In this document: piece by piece, positions 47,086 through 55,981 of the stretch
Numbering within the stretch: position 1 is the stretch's first letter
Layout: each line of letters starts with the position of its first letter
Assembly (NCBI RefSeq): GCF_016907295.1
Contig: NZ_JAFBBR010000001.1
Location: forward strand, 1,488,001-1,552,000
Direction: 5' to 3'
Length of the DNA: 64,000 nucleotides
Source of the DNA: Microbacterium dextranolyticum
GTDB taxonomy: Bacteria; Actinomycetota; Actinomycetes; Actinomycetales; Microbacteriaceae
The notes under the pieces: model-generated
Seen by the model: only the letters and a program-made list of their open reading frames with translations
Databases searched by the model: none
What the model was told of the DNA's origin: nothing
Position numbers and translations under genes: made by a program

Positions 47086-48140
47086 CGGTGGCCCTCCAGC
47101 CGTCGTGCGATCTCTGCCAGGTCGCGCGCATGTGCGACCTCTCGTCCCGGGGCGGCGCCGCCGGACAGGTTCACGCCGACGACCCCGTCGATCGCGAGCA
47201 TCTCCGCCGACAGTGCGACGGCGGCGGTGATCCCCGCTTCACGCGGATCGTCGGCGGCGAGGATCGCCTCGACGTACCCGGGCGGAAGGACCAGCGTCGT
47301 GAACGTACGCAACAGTGCGGCGGACCCCGCATCGAGGACGACGGGGATGCAGGGGAGGAAGTCGACCTGCGAGCCCAGAGCCCGCGCTTCGGCGATGAAC
47401 GCGGCCACCGGAGCCGCTCCACCGCAGTGGTTCACGAAGCACAGCTGCGCACCGGCGCGCTCCTTCTCGCGCAGCCGCGCCGCTCGGCGATCGACGGGCG
47501 GCGTCGTCGGCGACTCGCCGACCGACACGAGGTGGCCGGCCTCGCGTGCCAGCGCGGCCAACTGCGTCGAGTCGATGTCGAACACCGGGCGGGTGTCGGG
47601 TCGGCTGCCGGTCTCGGTGTGATCACCGGTCACGCAGTGCACGGCGCCGGCGCCGGCGTGCGCCAGTCCGGCGAGCTCTCCTTCGAGCGCGACACGATTG
47701 CGATCGCGGCAGTTGAGGCCGATGAACGGGATCATCCCGGCATCCGCGATGAGACGGGCGCGATACGTCGGCGCGAACTGGACGCGCGCAGGACCGGCAT
47801 CCCCCGAGAGCACGGCATCGACCGGGCCCGCCATCGCCGTGATGCACTCCTCGATCGACCGCGCGTCCAGTGCGCGCGCCGGCAGATCGGCGACGACGAT
47901 CCGCCGAATCCCGAGCAGCGAGCGGACGCGCGCAGCTCCAGGCGCGGGTGCCGACGGTGGAACGGGATCGGCTGTGCGCGGCGCGCGGGACGCGACGACC
48001 CCGTGCCACCGCACGGTCTCGACGGCGACGAAAGGGCAGGGCAGCGCGGCGTCGATCTCGCACGACCCGTCGAACCCGACGCCGCCGCACGGGCCGTACT
48101 CCATGTGCTTCGGGCACGCGGCATCCGTCCGGACCCGCAC
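47082..48140 (-). CDS. MetV-MetF-like fusion: MTHFR C-terminal zinc domain plus MTHFR-type barrel
   Basis: Protein of 352 residues if the GTG at 48140 is used, four bases after the PNPO-like stop; ATG at 48173 would add 11 residues and overlap that gene. CPKHMEYGPCGGVGFDGSCE near the N-terminus is the cysteine motif of the MTHFR_C/MetV family; the rest is a TIM barrel with VTGDHTETGSRPDTRPVFDIDSTQLAAL and CFVNHCGGAAPVAAFI, akin to methylenetetrahydrofolate reductase. Such proteins move one-carbon units on folate. Inside this catabolic run it suggests that a methyl or formyl carbon of the substrate goes to tetrahydrofolate. Confidence 0.75.
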   Translation of the reverse strand: MRVRTDAACPKHMEYGPCGGVGFDGSCEIDAALPCPFVAVETVRWHGVVASRAPRTADPVPPSAPAPGAARVRSLLGIRRIVVADLPARALDARSIEECITAMAGPVDAVLSGDAGPARVQFAPTYRARLIADAGMIPFIGLNCRDRNRVALEGELAGLAHAGAGAVHCVTGDHTETGSRPDTRPVFDIDSTQLAALAREAGHLVSVGESPTTPPVDRRAARLREKERAGAQLCFVNHCGGAAPVAAFIAEARALGSQVDFLPCIPVVLDAGSAALLRTFTTLVLPPGYVEAILAADDPREAGITAAVALSAEMLAIDGVVGVNLSGGAAPGREVAHARDLAEIARRLEGHR

Positions 48141-48141
48141 G

Positions 48142-48747
48142 TCAGCCGGCAAGGATCCGCCTGACCCATCCATCGCCCTCGCGCACGTATTCCATCCGCC
48201 GACTGGCCGTGAGAGGCCCACCGAACCAGAACACGAGCCGTGCAGGGCGCACGCGGAAGCCGATCCACGAGTCTGGTGCCGTCAGCCCGCCCGGGTGTTC
48301 CCGGGCGAACTCCTCCCACTGCCGGATCCGTTCATGCTGAGGCAGCGCGGCGAACTCCGGTGTGTTCTGCCAGGCGAGCTGCTGCAGATACGGCGGACGC
48401 GCCGCATAGGCACGCTGCTGCTCCTGTACGGGGGCGACCTCGGCGCGCCCGGCGACGACGAGCTGGTGCGAGACGCCCGCCGAGGGCACGCCGAGCAGGG
48501 GGATGCACAGCGCGACCTCGGGGCGCGATCGCACCTGAGCCACCTTGCGCGAACGCTCGTCCGTATGCCAGTAGAAGCCCTCCCTGTCCCACTCGGACAG
48601 CAGCAGGGAGCGCGCATCCGGGGCGCCGGAGTCGTCGAGGGTCGCCACGGTCATCAGCGGCCGGGCGGGATCGTCGTTGTGCGGCAGCCACGCGACGAGC
48701 AGCTCGAACGGATCGTCGGGCAGGGCCTCCCACTCGTCCGCGCTCAT
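48142..48747 (-). CDS. Pyridoxamine 5'-phosphate oxidase family protein
   Basis: Protein of 201 residues from the ATG at 48747; it overlaps the end of the creatininase gene by four bases. ARSLLLSEWDREGFYWHTDERSRKVAQVRSRPEVAL, QNTPEF...W and FRVRPARLVFWFGGPLTASRRMEYV follow the PdxH fold and flavin-binding pattern. Given its neighbours, it may be a flavin-dependent oxidase of the pathway and not a vitamin B6 enzyme; true PdxH enzymes end in an RLxP-like motif that is only loosely matched. Confidence 0.78.
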   Translation of the reverse strand: MSADEWEALPDDPFELLVAWLPHNDDPARPLMTVATLDDSGAPDARSLLLSEWDREGFYWHTDERSRKVAQVRSRPEVALCIPLLGVPSAGVSHQLVVAGRAEVAPVQEQQRAYAARPPYLQQLAWQNTPEFAALPQHERIRQWEEFAREHPGGLTAPDSWIGFRVRPARLVFWFGGPLTASRRMEYVREGDGWVRRILAG

Positions 48748-49520
48748 ACCGACCTCGCCCCGACGGGCCAGCGGACGATCTCCGCGATGGTCGCCACGCC
48801 GGCCGCCGTCAGTTGCTCTGCCAGCTCCGCGCCGATCTCGGCTGTCGCCGTCGTCGGATCGCCGATGACGCCGGAGGGATCCAGGTCGTCGGAGCACCAG
48901 CCGAACTGCACCGGGCGCCCGGCGAATCCGATGCGCTCGAATCCGGCGATCTGCGTGGGAACGGCGGGGGAGGCATCCGTCATGCTGACGAGCTCGGGGC
49001 GCAGGTGCCGCAGCAGGGAGGTCTCGCCATGACCGCCGTGGATGCCGAAGCCCTGCTCGGTGGGACCCGGCGGCACCACGACGCCGTCGAGGAACGTCCG
49101 CAGCCCGAATCGTCGACGTAGTTCGCGCAGCGCGACGTTCAGCGGGGCGATGTTCCCGCCGTGACCGTTGTAGAAGAGCACCGTCCGGGCGCGTGTGGTC
49201 GCGATCGAGCGGCCGAGGTCCACGAGCACGCGCGAGAACGTGTCCGCTGAGAGCCAGAGCGTCCCCGGTGCCCACGCGTGTTCATCCGACTTCGTCACCG
49301 CCAGCGCCGGCAGCAGCCACGCGTCATGCCCCTCCGCGACGGCGGCGTCGACGATCCGGGACGCGAGAGATTCCGCCATGATGACGTCGGTGGCCAGCGG
49401 AAGGTGGGCGCCGTGGTGCTCGACGGCGCCCACGGGGATCACCAGCACCGAGAACTCGTCGAGTCGCTCCGCGAGCGCAGGGCCCGACCAGTCCGCCCAC
49501 CGGCGCGACGCGGCGTTCAC
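48744..49520 (-). CDS. Creatininase family amidohydrolase
   Basis: Protein of 258 residues from a GTG at 49520 overlapping the FAD-oxidase stop (GTGA). Metal ligands in VIPVGAVEHHGAHLPLATDVIMAE and FYNGHGGNIAPL, plus IHGGHGETSLLRHLRPELV, are conserved in creatininases and in related lactam- or formamide-cleaving enzymes such as ArfB. Predicted to open a cyclic amide or remove formate. Genetic setting suggests a step after oxidation by the FAD oxidase. Confidence 0.88.
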   Translation of the reverse strand: MNAASRRWADWSGPALAERLDEFSVLVIPVGAVEHHGAHLPLATDVIMAESLASRIVDAAVAEGHDAWLLPALAVTKSDEHAWAPGTLWLSADTFSRVLVDLGRSIATTRARTVLFYNGHGGNIAPLNVALRELRRRFGLRTFLDGVVVPPGPTEQGFGIHGGHGETSLLRHLRPELVSMTDASPAVPTQIAGFERIGFAGRPVQFGWCSDDLDPSGVIGDPTTATAEIGAELAEQLTAAGVATIAEIVRWPVGARSV

Positions 49521-50851
49521 ATCTGGCTCCCGGTGCGGAACGTGCCCGGTTCGACGAGCTTGCCCGGATTCATGAGTCCCTCCGGGTCGGTCCGAGCCGC
49601 GAAGGCGATCGTCTCGGCGGGCTCGTAGTCGACGTACCACTGATGGGGGTTGTGCCAGCCGACACCCAGTTCTTCGATCCTCGGAAGACCCGCGTAGACG
49701 CCGTCGGCGCCACGATAGATTCCCGCGAGCATGCCGATCGGCCGTCCCTGTTGCGCCTCGATGTGCAGCATCCCGCCCTCGTACACCGCCTCGAGCTCAT
49801 CGATGCGGTCGACGATCGACTGACCCCACACCTCCACGTGGAAGTAGGTGTCGGGATGCGCCTTCTGCAGCCACTCGATCGGGTGGTTGTAGCTGGTCAT
49901 CGACAGCTTCACGCAGGCCTGCGCTCCGTCACGCACGTCTTCCACGCGTCCACCGGCCGCCTCGACGAGTGCCGTCGCCGCGGCGACGCTGGCCTCGTCG
50001 AGGATCGCGCGCAGACTCGCCCGACCCGCAGGGATGGCCGGATCCGCGGGAAGCGCTTCGGCGAGCGGTGCCGGATCTCCCGACACGAGTCGCGGCGTCG
50101 GGGTGAGCTCTCCGATCGGCATGAGGACGCGGAGCAGATCGTGATAGTCGTCGAAGCTCGCGAAGAAGGCGCGCCACGGCTGCAGCGGCTCCAGGCGCAC
50201 GGTGACGGTCGCGATCACCCCGACCGTCCCGTACTTGTGCAGGTAGGGCTCGGTCTCCTCGCCCGTCACGTGCACGAGATGCGCGTCGGGTACGGCGTGC
50301 ACCACGTCGAGTGCGGTGACGAATCCCGTGTGGATCATGCCGTGGGCGATCGATCCGGTGCCGCCCGAGCCGCCCGAGACGAACCCGCCGACGGTGGACT
50401 GGGCGGTGGACGGGTACTGCAGCACCTGCTGGCCGGAGCGGATCGCGGCCTGCTCGATCGCGATCATGGTCGCGCCGGCCTCGGCGCGCAGCCAACCGTC
50501 GCCGACCTCGAGGACGCGCCGTGCGCGCGACGTGTCGAGCACGAGGCCGCCGCCCATCGGCAGGGTCTGGCCGTAGTTGGCGGTGCCCTTGCCGCGCGGC
50601 GTGATCGGAACGCCGTGACGCACGGCCGCGCCCACGACGGTGGCGATCTCCTCCGCGGAGGTGGGATAGGCGACGAGCTGGGCGCGCCCCAGCGGCAATT
50701 GCTCGGCGATCACGGGCGACAGATGCGACCCGTCGATGGATGCTCGGTCGAGCGCGCCGGGTTCGTCGCTGACGGCGTCCGGTCCGAGACTCGTGCGCAG
50801 CTCGGCGGCCAGCGCCTCGATCCGCGTGGGATCCACGACATCGTTGGGCAT
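49517..50851 (-). CDS. FAD-binding oxidoreductase (PCMH / vanillyl-alcohol oxidase type)
   Basis: Protein of 444 residues from the ATG at 50851. FAD-domain motifs: AYPTSAEEIATVVGAAVRHGVPITPRGKGTANYGQTLPMGGGLVLDTSR and QYPSTAQSTVGGFVSGGSGGTGSIAHG, and C-terminal GLMNPGKLVEPGTFR. Oxidises alcohols, amines or hydroxy acids in other members. No signal peptide, so cytoplasmic. 44 bases separate it from the upstream SDR gene. Confidence 0.88.
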   Translation of the reverse strand: MPNDVVDPTRIEALAAELRTSLGPDAVSDEPGALDRASIDGSHLSPVIAEQLPLGRAQLVAYPTSAEEIATVVGAAVRHGVPITPRGKGTANYGQTLPMGGGLVLDTSRARRVLEVGDGWLRAEAGATMIAIEQAAIRSGQQVLQYPSTAQSTVGGFVSGGSGGTGSIAHGMIHTGFVTALDVVHAVPDAHLVHVTGEETEPYLHKYGTVGVIATVTVRLEPLQPWRAFFASFDDYHDLLRVLMPIGELTPTPRLVSGDPAPLAEALPADPAIPAGRASLRAILDEASVAAATALVEAAGGRVEDVRDGAQACVKLSMTSYNHPIEWLQKAHPDTYFHVEVWGQSIVDRIDELEAVYEGGMLHIEAQQGRPIGMLAGIYRGADGVYAGLPRIEELGVGWHNPHQWYVDYEPAETIAFAARTDPEGLMNPGKLVEPGTFRTGSQM

Positions 50852-50895
50852 AGGAGGGGTTCCTCTCGAAAGTGTGGGACGGGGATGCGGCAGGG

Positions 50896-51639
50896 TCAGT
50901 GCATGACCATGCCGCCGGTCACGTTGAGGGCCTGACCGGTGAGGTAGCCGCCATCGGTGGCGAGGTAGGCGACGAGACCTGCGACATCGGCGGGTTCGCC
51001 GAGGCGGCCGAGCGGCGAGCGCGCGGTCCACTGCGCCACCTGTTCGGGGGAGCGGGTCGCCGCTCCCATCTCGGTGAGCACGTAGCCGGGGCAGATCGCG
51101 TTGACGGTCACCCCGTGGGCACCCCATTCGATCGCCGCCGCGCGGGTGAGGGCGACGACCGCCGACTTGGATGCCGCATAGTGCGCCTCCATCGCGCCGC
51201 CCGCCTTCGCCGCCATGCTCGCGAGGTTCACGATCCGCCCGCCGCCGCGCTCGATCATGAGCGGTGCGACGGCCTGCATCGTGGCGAGGGTTCCCCGGGC
51301 GTTGATGTTCATGACGCGATCCCACTCGGCGTCGTCGATCTCGAGCAGTGGCACGAGGCGGAAGACGCCCGCGCAGTTGACCAGGAGATCGACGCCGCCC
51401 AGCAGCTCCGCCGCCTCGGCGACGGCTCGCTTCGTGTCGGTGGAGTCGGCGAGGTCGACACCGCACAGCCGCGCGCCGAGCTCGGCGGCACGGGCGGAGG
51501 CCGCATCGGTCTCGAGGTCGAGGATGACGACCTCGGCGCCCTCATCGACCAGGCGGCGTACGATCGCGGCGCCGATCCCGCCGACCCCTCCGGTGACGAT
51601 GGCCGTGGTCCCGGTCAGGCGTGCATGGGTGATCGTCAT
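50896..51639 (-). CDS. Short-chain dehydrogenase/reductase
   Basis: Protein of 247 residues. NAD(P) motif TGGVGGIGAAIV, Asp after the second strand (ILDLETDA) pointing to NAD, NCAG, catalytic Ser (VNLASMAA) and YAASK, and PGYVLTEM. It fits a classical SDR oxidoreductase. In the same run as the FAD oxidase and ABC importer genes; substrate unknown. Confidence 0.9.
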   Translation of the reverse strand: MTITHARLTGTTAIVTGGVGGIGAAIVRRLVDEGAEVVILDLETDAASARAAELGARLCGVDLADSTDTKRAVAEAAELLGGVDLLVNCAGVFRLVPLLEIDDAEWDRVMNINARGTLATMQAVAPLMIERGGGRIVNLASMAAKAGGAMEAHYAASKSAVVALTRAAAIEWGAHGVTVNAICPGYVLTEMGAATRSPEQVAQWTARSPLGRLGEPADVAGLVAYLATDGGYLTGQALNVTGGMVMH

Positions 51640-51674
51640 CGGAGGGGTCTTCTCTCTCGGGCGTTCGGAACGGA

Positions 51675-52844
51675 TCAGAAGGTGATGGACGGGTCCAGGA
51701 ACTTGTCCGTCCAGATGTCGTCGACACTCAGACCGGCCTTCACGGGGAGACCCTGCTGCGTGTAGATCGGGGTGACCAGGCTGAACAGATCCGACATGCG
51801 CTTCGGGTCGACGGTGCCCATCTTGCCGTTGGCGTCGTTGCCGGCGATCTTGTCGCTCAGCATGGTCTTCACCGAGAAGTCGGCGACACCCTGGCTGTAC
51901 ACCCAGCCGGTGTCATAGGCGTCGACCAGCTTGAGGATCAGGTCGATCGTCGGCTGCGGGTCGGCGAAGAAGTCGACCGTCGCCTTCTGCAGGACGGGGA
52001 CGAGTGCCTTCAGGCAGGTGTCGTACTTCTCGATGTTGGCGGGGATCGCACTGAGGACGGCCGCGTACTTCGGGTAGCCGGCATCGTTGATGAGCTGGTA
52101 GCTCACCGGCTTGCCCCACTGCGAGACCTCGTTCTTGTAGATGTAGGGCTCGGCCGAGGCGAACCCCTGCTGAGCGATCTTGCCGCCCTCCGACACGAAC
52201 ACCGCCGGGGTGCCGTCGTACGTGGAGTCGATCTGCGAGGCCTTCAGCACACCCTGCCCGACGAAGGCGTCGATGTAGGTGCCGCCGGGGAAGACGCGCA
52301 CTGTGACGTTCTCCTTGCCGAGATCGGCGATGCTCTTCACGTTCGGGTAGGTCGCCGGGTCCCACATCAGCATCTGCGGGTCTTTCTGCAGCGGCGCGAA
52401 GACACCGACGGTGGGAAGATCCGAGGAGTGCGCGATGGCCTCGTCGGTGCCGACGTACGCCAGGAAGATCGACGGGTCGTTGTACATCTGCGCGTTCGGC
52501 TGGGTGAAGCCGGTCGCCGGCCCACCGGACAGGACGGTGACGTTGACGCCGGTGTACGAACCGGAGGCCATGAGCGGGCCGGTGACCGACTTCTGCTTGT
52601 CGTCGATCGTGTAGCCCGGGCCGACGAGCTGGTAGAGGTGGCCGTGCTCGGACTCCGGGTTCCAGTCGGTCTGGATCTTGATGTCGGCCGGGCAGCCGGC
52701 GGCGGCCAGATCGACGGCGCCGATCGCGAGGTCCGAGGCGGAGCCCGCGGGCGTGGGGGACGAGGCAGAGCAGGCGGCGAGCGTCAGAGCGCTCGCGACG
52801 GCGAGTCCGGCCGTGACGGCGATGCGTGTGCGTGCGGTTCGCAT
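51675..52844 (-). CDS. ABC transporter substrate-binding lipoprotein (NMT1/SsuA-type)
   Basis: Protein of 389 residues. Lipobox LAAC at residues 22-25 after a positively charged signal. The mature part begins ADIKIQTDWNPESEHGHLYQLVGPGY and continues with YVGTDEAIAHSSDLPTVGVFAPLQKDPQMLMWDP and SIADLGKENVTVRVF, as in NMT1/THI5-like binders for pyrimidines, nitrate or sulfonates. Cell-surface anchored; delivers its ligand to the permease encoded next. Confidence 0.88.
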   Translation of the reverse strand: MRTARTRIAVTAGLAVASALTLAACSASSPTPAGSASDLAIGAVDLAAAGCPADIKIQTDWNPESEHGHLYQLVGPGYTIDDKQKSVTGPLMASGSYTGVNVTVLSGGPATGFTQPNAQMYNDPSIFLAYVGTDEAIAHSSDLPTVGVFAPLQKDPQMLMWDPATYPNVKSIADLGKENVTVRVFPGGTYIDAFVGQGVLKASQIDSTYDGTPAVFVSEGGKIAQQGFASAEPYIYKNEVSQWGKPVSYQLINDAGYPKYAAVLSAIPANIEKYDTCLKALVPVLQKATVDFFADPQPTIDLILKLVDAYDTGWVYSQGVADFSVKTMLSDKIAGNDANGKMGTVDPKRMSDLFSLVTPIYTQQGLPVKAGLSVDDIWTDKFLDPSITF

Positions 52845-52910
52845 GGTTCTCCTTGGTGGGATGGGTGGTGCGGACGGGACGATGGTGCGGTGCGGGGCGA
52901 CGCCGGCGGT

Positions 52911-53783
52911 TCAGCCGAAGTCGTACCAGGAGCCGACGGCGCGACGAGCGAGCCAGCCGAAGAACAGGAAGATCACGACGCCGAAGAGCGACGCGAGCAG
53001 AATCGAGGCGAACAGCTCGGGGCTCTGGAGTCGGGACTGGTACTTGGCGATGATCGCGCCGATGCCGGGCGTCCCGCGCTGGAAGAAGAAGTCGCCGACG
53101 ATCGCGCCGACGATGGACAGTCCCGCCGAGATGCGCATCCCGGCGAACATCGCGGGCAGAGCGGTGGGCAGCTCGAGCTTCGTCAGCACGACCCACCGGG
53201 TCGCCTTCTGCAGCTTGAACAGCTCTCGTGCGCCGCGGTCGACGGACTGCAGCCCGAACAGGGTGTTCGAGACGATCGGGAACAGCGCGATCAAGACGCA
53301 CACGATCGTGCGGGCGATGAAGTCGTAGCCGAACCAGAACCCGATCAGCGGGACGACCGCGAGGATCGGGATCGACTGCAGGATCACCGCGTAGGGGAAG
53401 GTGGTGCGCTCCACCCACTTCGCGAGGTTCATGGCGATGGCCCATACGACGCCGATCACGATCGCGACGATGAGGCCCACCAGCGCTACCTGAGCCGTGT
53501 TCCAGAGCGCTCCGAAGATCTCGGGACCGCTCTTCGGGTCGGCGTACACGGCGAAGATCACATGCGGCTGCGGCATGAGGTATCCGCGTGTGCCGAGCAA
53601 TGCGTTGACCAGATAGACCAGGCCGATGATGAGCGCGAGGAGCAGGATCGGCGGAACCCACAAGCTCGGCTTCGTCCAGCGGGGTGCGCGCTTGCGGGGG
53701 ACGGATGCCTGCTCCGCCGCGATCTCGCGTGGGTCGGCGACCGTGTGCACGGACTCGGATGCCGTGGCTTCGACGTCGGACAT
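52911..53783 (-). CDS. ABC transporter permease (SsuC/TauC-type)
   Basis: Protein of 290 residues with an N-terminal cytoplasmic tail and six membrane segments, including PPILLLALIIGLVYLVNALLG and the binding-protein-dependent signature region LFKLQKATRWVVLTKLELPTALPAMFAGMRISAGLSIVGAIVGDFFF (EAA loop). Belongs to the nitrate/sulfonate/pyrimidine permease group. Its start abuts the ATPase stop. Confidence 0.92.
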   Translation of the reverse strand: MSDVEATASESVHTVADPREIAAEQASVPRKRAPRWTKPSLWVPPILLLALIIGLVYLVNALLGTRGYLMPQPHVIFAVYADPKSGPEIFGALWNTAQVALVGLIVAIVIGVVWAIAMNLAKWVERTTFPYAVILQSIPILAVVPLIGFWFGYDFIARTIVCVLIALFPIVSNTLFGLQSVDRGARELFKLQKATRWVVLTKLELPTALPAMFAGMRISAGLSIVGAIVGDFFFQRGTPGIGAIIAKYQSRLQSPELFASILLASLFGVVIFLFFGWLARRAVGSWYDFG

Positions 53784-54520
53784 CAGTGGTGACCCTCTCT
53801 CAGAGCGTGGGAGACTTTGCCGACGAGCTCGGCGAAGGCGCCCGTGTAGCGGATTTCGGGATCGCGCGGCATGTCGAACGGCACCTCGAACGTGTCGACG
53901 ATGCGTCCGGGGCGGCCGGACATGACGACGACCTTCGTCGACAGGTAGACCGCCTCCGAGACCGAGTGCGTGATGAACAGGCCGGCGAACCGGGTCTGCA
54001 CGAATAGCCGCAGCAGCTCGTCGTTGAGGTGCTCGCGGGTGATCTCGTCGAGCGCGCCGAACGGCTCGTCGAAGAGGAACAGCTCGGGGTCGAGCGTCAG
54101 GGAGCGCGCGAGGGACGTGCGCATGCGCATGCCGCCCGACAGCTGCTTCGGCAGGTTCTTCTCGAAGCCTGCCAGCCCGACGAGCCGGATCATCTCGGTC
54201 GCCTTCTTCGCGCGCACCGCCTTCGTCTGCCAGTTGAGCTCGGCGAGCAGTTCGACGTTGGCCTGCACGTCACGCCAAGGCAGCAGCGTCGCATCCTGGA
54301 ACACGTAGCCGATGCGATCGGTGTTCACGGTCGCCTCGCCGTCGCTCGGGTTCTCGAGTCCGGAGGCGATGCGCAGGAGGGTGGACTTGCCGCAGCCGGA
54401 GGGTCCCACGACGGTGACGAACTCTCCGCGATGGACGGTGAGGTCGACACCGCGCAAGGCGACGGTCCCGTTCGGGAACGTCATCTCGACATCGGTGAAG
54501 TCCAGGAGGGGATCGGTCAC
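53783..54520 (-). CDS. ABC transporter ATP-binding protein (SsuB/TauB-type)
   Basis: Protein of 245 residues. Walker A VGPSGCGKST, Q-loop YVFQDATLLPW, signature QLSGGMRMRTSLARSL, Walker B LFLFDEPFGALDE, H-loop FITHSVSEAV: a complete nucleotide-binding domain of the nitrate/taurine family. Overlaps the codA-like gene by four bases at its start. Confidence 0.93.
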   Translation of the reverse strand: MTDPLLDFTDVEMTFPNGTVALRGVDLTVHRGEFVTVVGPSGCGKSTLLRIASGLENPSDGEATVNTDRIGYVFQDATLLPWRDVQANVELLAELNWQTKAVRAKKATEMIRLVGLAGFEKNLPKQLSGGMRMRTSLARSLTLDPELFLFDEPFGALDEITREHLNDELLRLFVQTRFAGLFITHSVSEAVYLSTKVVVMSGRPGRIVDTFEVPFDMPRDPEIRYTGAFAELVGKVSHALREGHH

Positions 54521-55761
54521 GCCGACACCTGCCTTTCGGTTGAGGACGACCAGTCCGCGCGCGTCACCGTGGCGACGGTGGAGGACACGAGGCGGCCGCG
54601 GTGGATCACGTGGCGGTTGGGGTCGGCCGAGGCTGCGACGTCCGCCGCGCTGGTGCCCTTGACGGCGACGAATTCGGCGCGGGCGCCCTCGACGGCCCCG
54701 GCCGCATCGAGTCGCATGACCGAGCGCGATCCGTCCGATACGAGGGCGAGTGCGTCATCGATCGACACGTGGGCTCCGATGACGAGCAGCGCGACGGTCT
54801 CGAGGGGGTCGCAGCGGCCGAGGGGGTTGAACGGGTCGCGGACGTTGTCGGCGCCTGCCCCGAGCCGCACACCGGCATCCAGCAGCGCGCGCACGGCGGT
54901 GATGCCGCGCGGGGTGGCGACGGGGGCATCCCAGCCCTGCAGATACAGGTTCGTGATGGGGAGCGTGATGATGCCCAGATCGGCGTCGCGCACCGCCTCC
55001 ACGACGGGCTGCAGTTCGGCAGGCGAAAGCGTGCCCAGGCGGGAGCAGTGGCCGGCGGATGCCGACGCGTGCTGCCACGACGCCGTGCGACGCGCGAGCT
55101 CGACGATCGTGAGCGGCCCATCGAGGGATTCGTCGGTGTGCATGTCGACGCCGCGCCCCAATCGTTCGGCGAGTGTCAGCAGCCGGGCGAGCTCGGCGCC
55201 CGGGTCGGTTGCGAGGTGCGGGGCGCCTCCGATGAGGTCGACGCCGCGCTCGACGGCCTCTTCGTGCAGGGCATCCGACACGCGTTCGTCGCCGAGTGTG
55301 CACAGTTCGAGGTCGATCAGGCCCCGCAGCTCTTCGCGCACCTGCAGGAGTGCGTCGACGCCGCGCAGCGGATCCGCGTCGGCGAAGATGTTCACGTGCG
55401 AGCGGATCGCCGTCACGCCGTGCGAGAGCATGTCGAGCGCGGTCGTGCGCGCGCGCTCGGCGATCGAATCGCGCGTCTCGGCAGCTGCATACGCGTCGTA
55501 CTGGGCGATGGCCGTCGGCAGGTCGCCGAAGGCGGGGGAGATGCGGTCCCACGTGCGCGACTTGTCGAGGTGCGCGTGGGGATCGGCCGCCGCGGTCAGC
55601 AGCACGAAGCCCGTGAGATCGAGCTCGCCCTCCGCTTCGGCCGGGGCCTCGCCCGCGGGGTGGACGGCCTTGACCGTCTCGCCGCTGAGCACGACGTCGA
55701 CCCTGGCTCCCCCGGGGAGGGTGGCGTTCCGCAGAGTGCGGAGGGATCGCGGAAGGTGCAC
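54517..55761 (-). CDS. Cytosine-deaminase-like amidohydrolase
   Basis: Protein of 414 residues: VLLTAAADPHAHLDKSRTWDR (metal HxH), IRSHVNIFADADPLRGVDALL, RGVDMHTDES, SASAGHCSRLGTLSP, and RLGAGADNVRDPFNPLGRCDPLE (catalytic Asp), the order seen in CodA. CodA relatives deaminate cytosine, creatinine or isoguanine. It is the first gene of the ten-gene minus-strand run, hence next to the promoter. Confidence 0.88.
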   Translation of the reverse strand: MHLPRSLRTLRNATLPGGARVDVVLSGETVKAVHPAGEAPAEAEGELDLTGFVLLTAAADPHAHLDKSRTWDRISPAFGDLPTAIAQYDAYAAAETRDSIAERARTTALDMLSHGVTAIRSHVNIFADADPLRGVDALLQVREELRGLIDLELCTLGDERVSDALHEEAVERGVDLIGGAPHLATDPGAELARLLTLAERLGRGVDMHTDESLDGPLTIVELARRTASWQHASASAGHCSRLGTLSPAELQPVVEAVRDADLGIITLPITNLYLQGWDAPVATPRGITAVRALLDAGVRLGAGADNVRDPFNPLGRCDPLETVALLVIGAHVSIDDALALVSDGSRSVMRLDAAGAVEGARAEFVAVKGTSAADVAASADPNRHVIHRGRLVSSTVATVTRADWSSSTERQVSA

Positions 55762-55810
55762 GAATGGTCCTCTGTTCGTCGCGCTCCGTCGGGTAGGAGA
55801 TCGCGGATCA

Positions 55811-55829
55811 ATGTTGATAGCCTCAACAT
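55811..55829. promoter_or_regulatory. Candidate operator in the divergent promoter region
   Basis: ATGTTGA, five bases, TCAACAT: a perfect 7-5-7 inverted repeat, 50 bases upstream of the codA-like start. Likely target of the XRE-cupin regulator encoded on the other side. Confidence 0.6.
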
Positions 55830-55863
55830 CGGCGAAGGTACGGGGGCCATGTTTCGAGGGAAT

Positions 55864-55877
55864 GACACGATCGTGTC
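55864..55877. promoter_or_regulatory. Second palindrome in the divergent region
   Basis: GACACGATCGTGTC is a perfect 14-bp palindrome in the 220-bp divergent region, 118 bases before the regulator start. It differs from the 55811 palindrome, so it would bind a different protein or be chance. Confidence 0.4.
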
Positions 55878-55939
55878 GCTCTGTTAATCACGGCTCACCG
55901 GCGTTGCGATCGGGATCGGGATCATGTCCGGCTGCCGCC

Positions 55940-55945
55940 TACAAT
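55940..55945 (+). promoter_or_regulatory. Candidate -10 for the XRE-cupin gene
   Basis: TACAAT 36 bases before the GTG at 55982, allowing a short untranslated leader containing the GAGAGGAG ribosome site. No clear -35. Confidence 0.5.
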
Positions 55946-55981
55946 GCGGCGGAGGTAATCCGTCCCAGAGAGGAGCACGAC

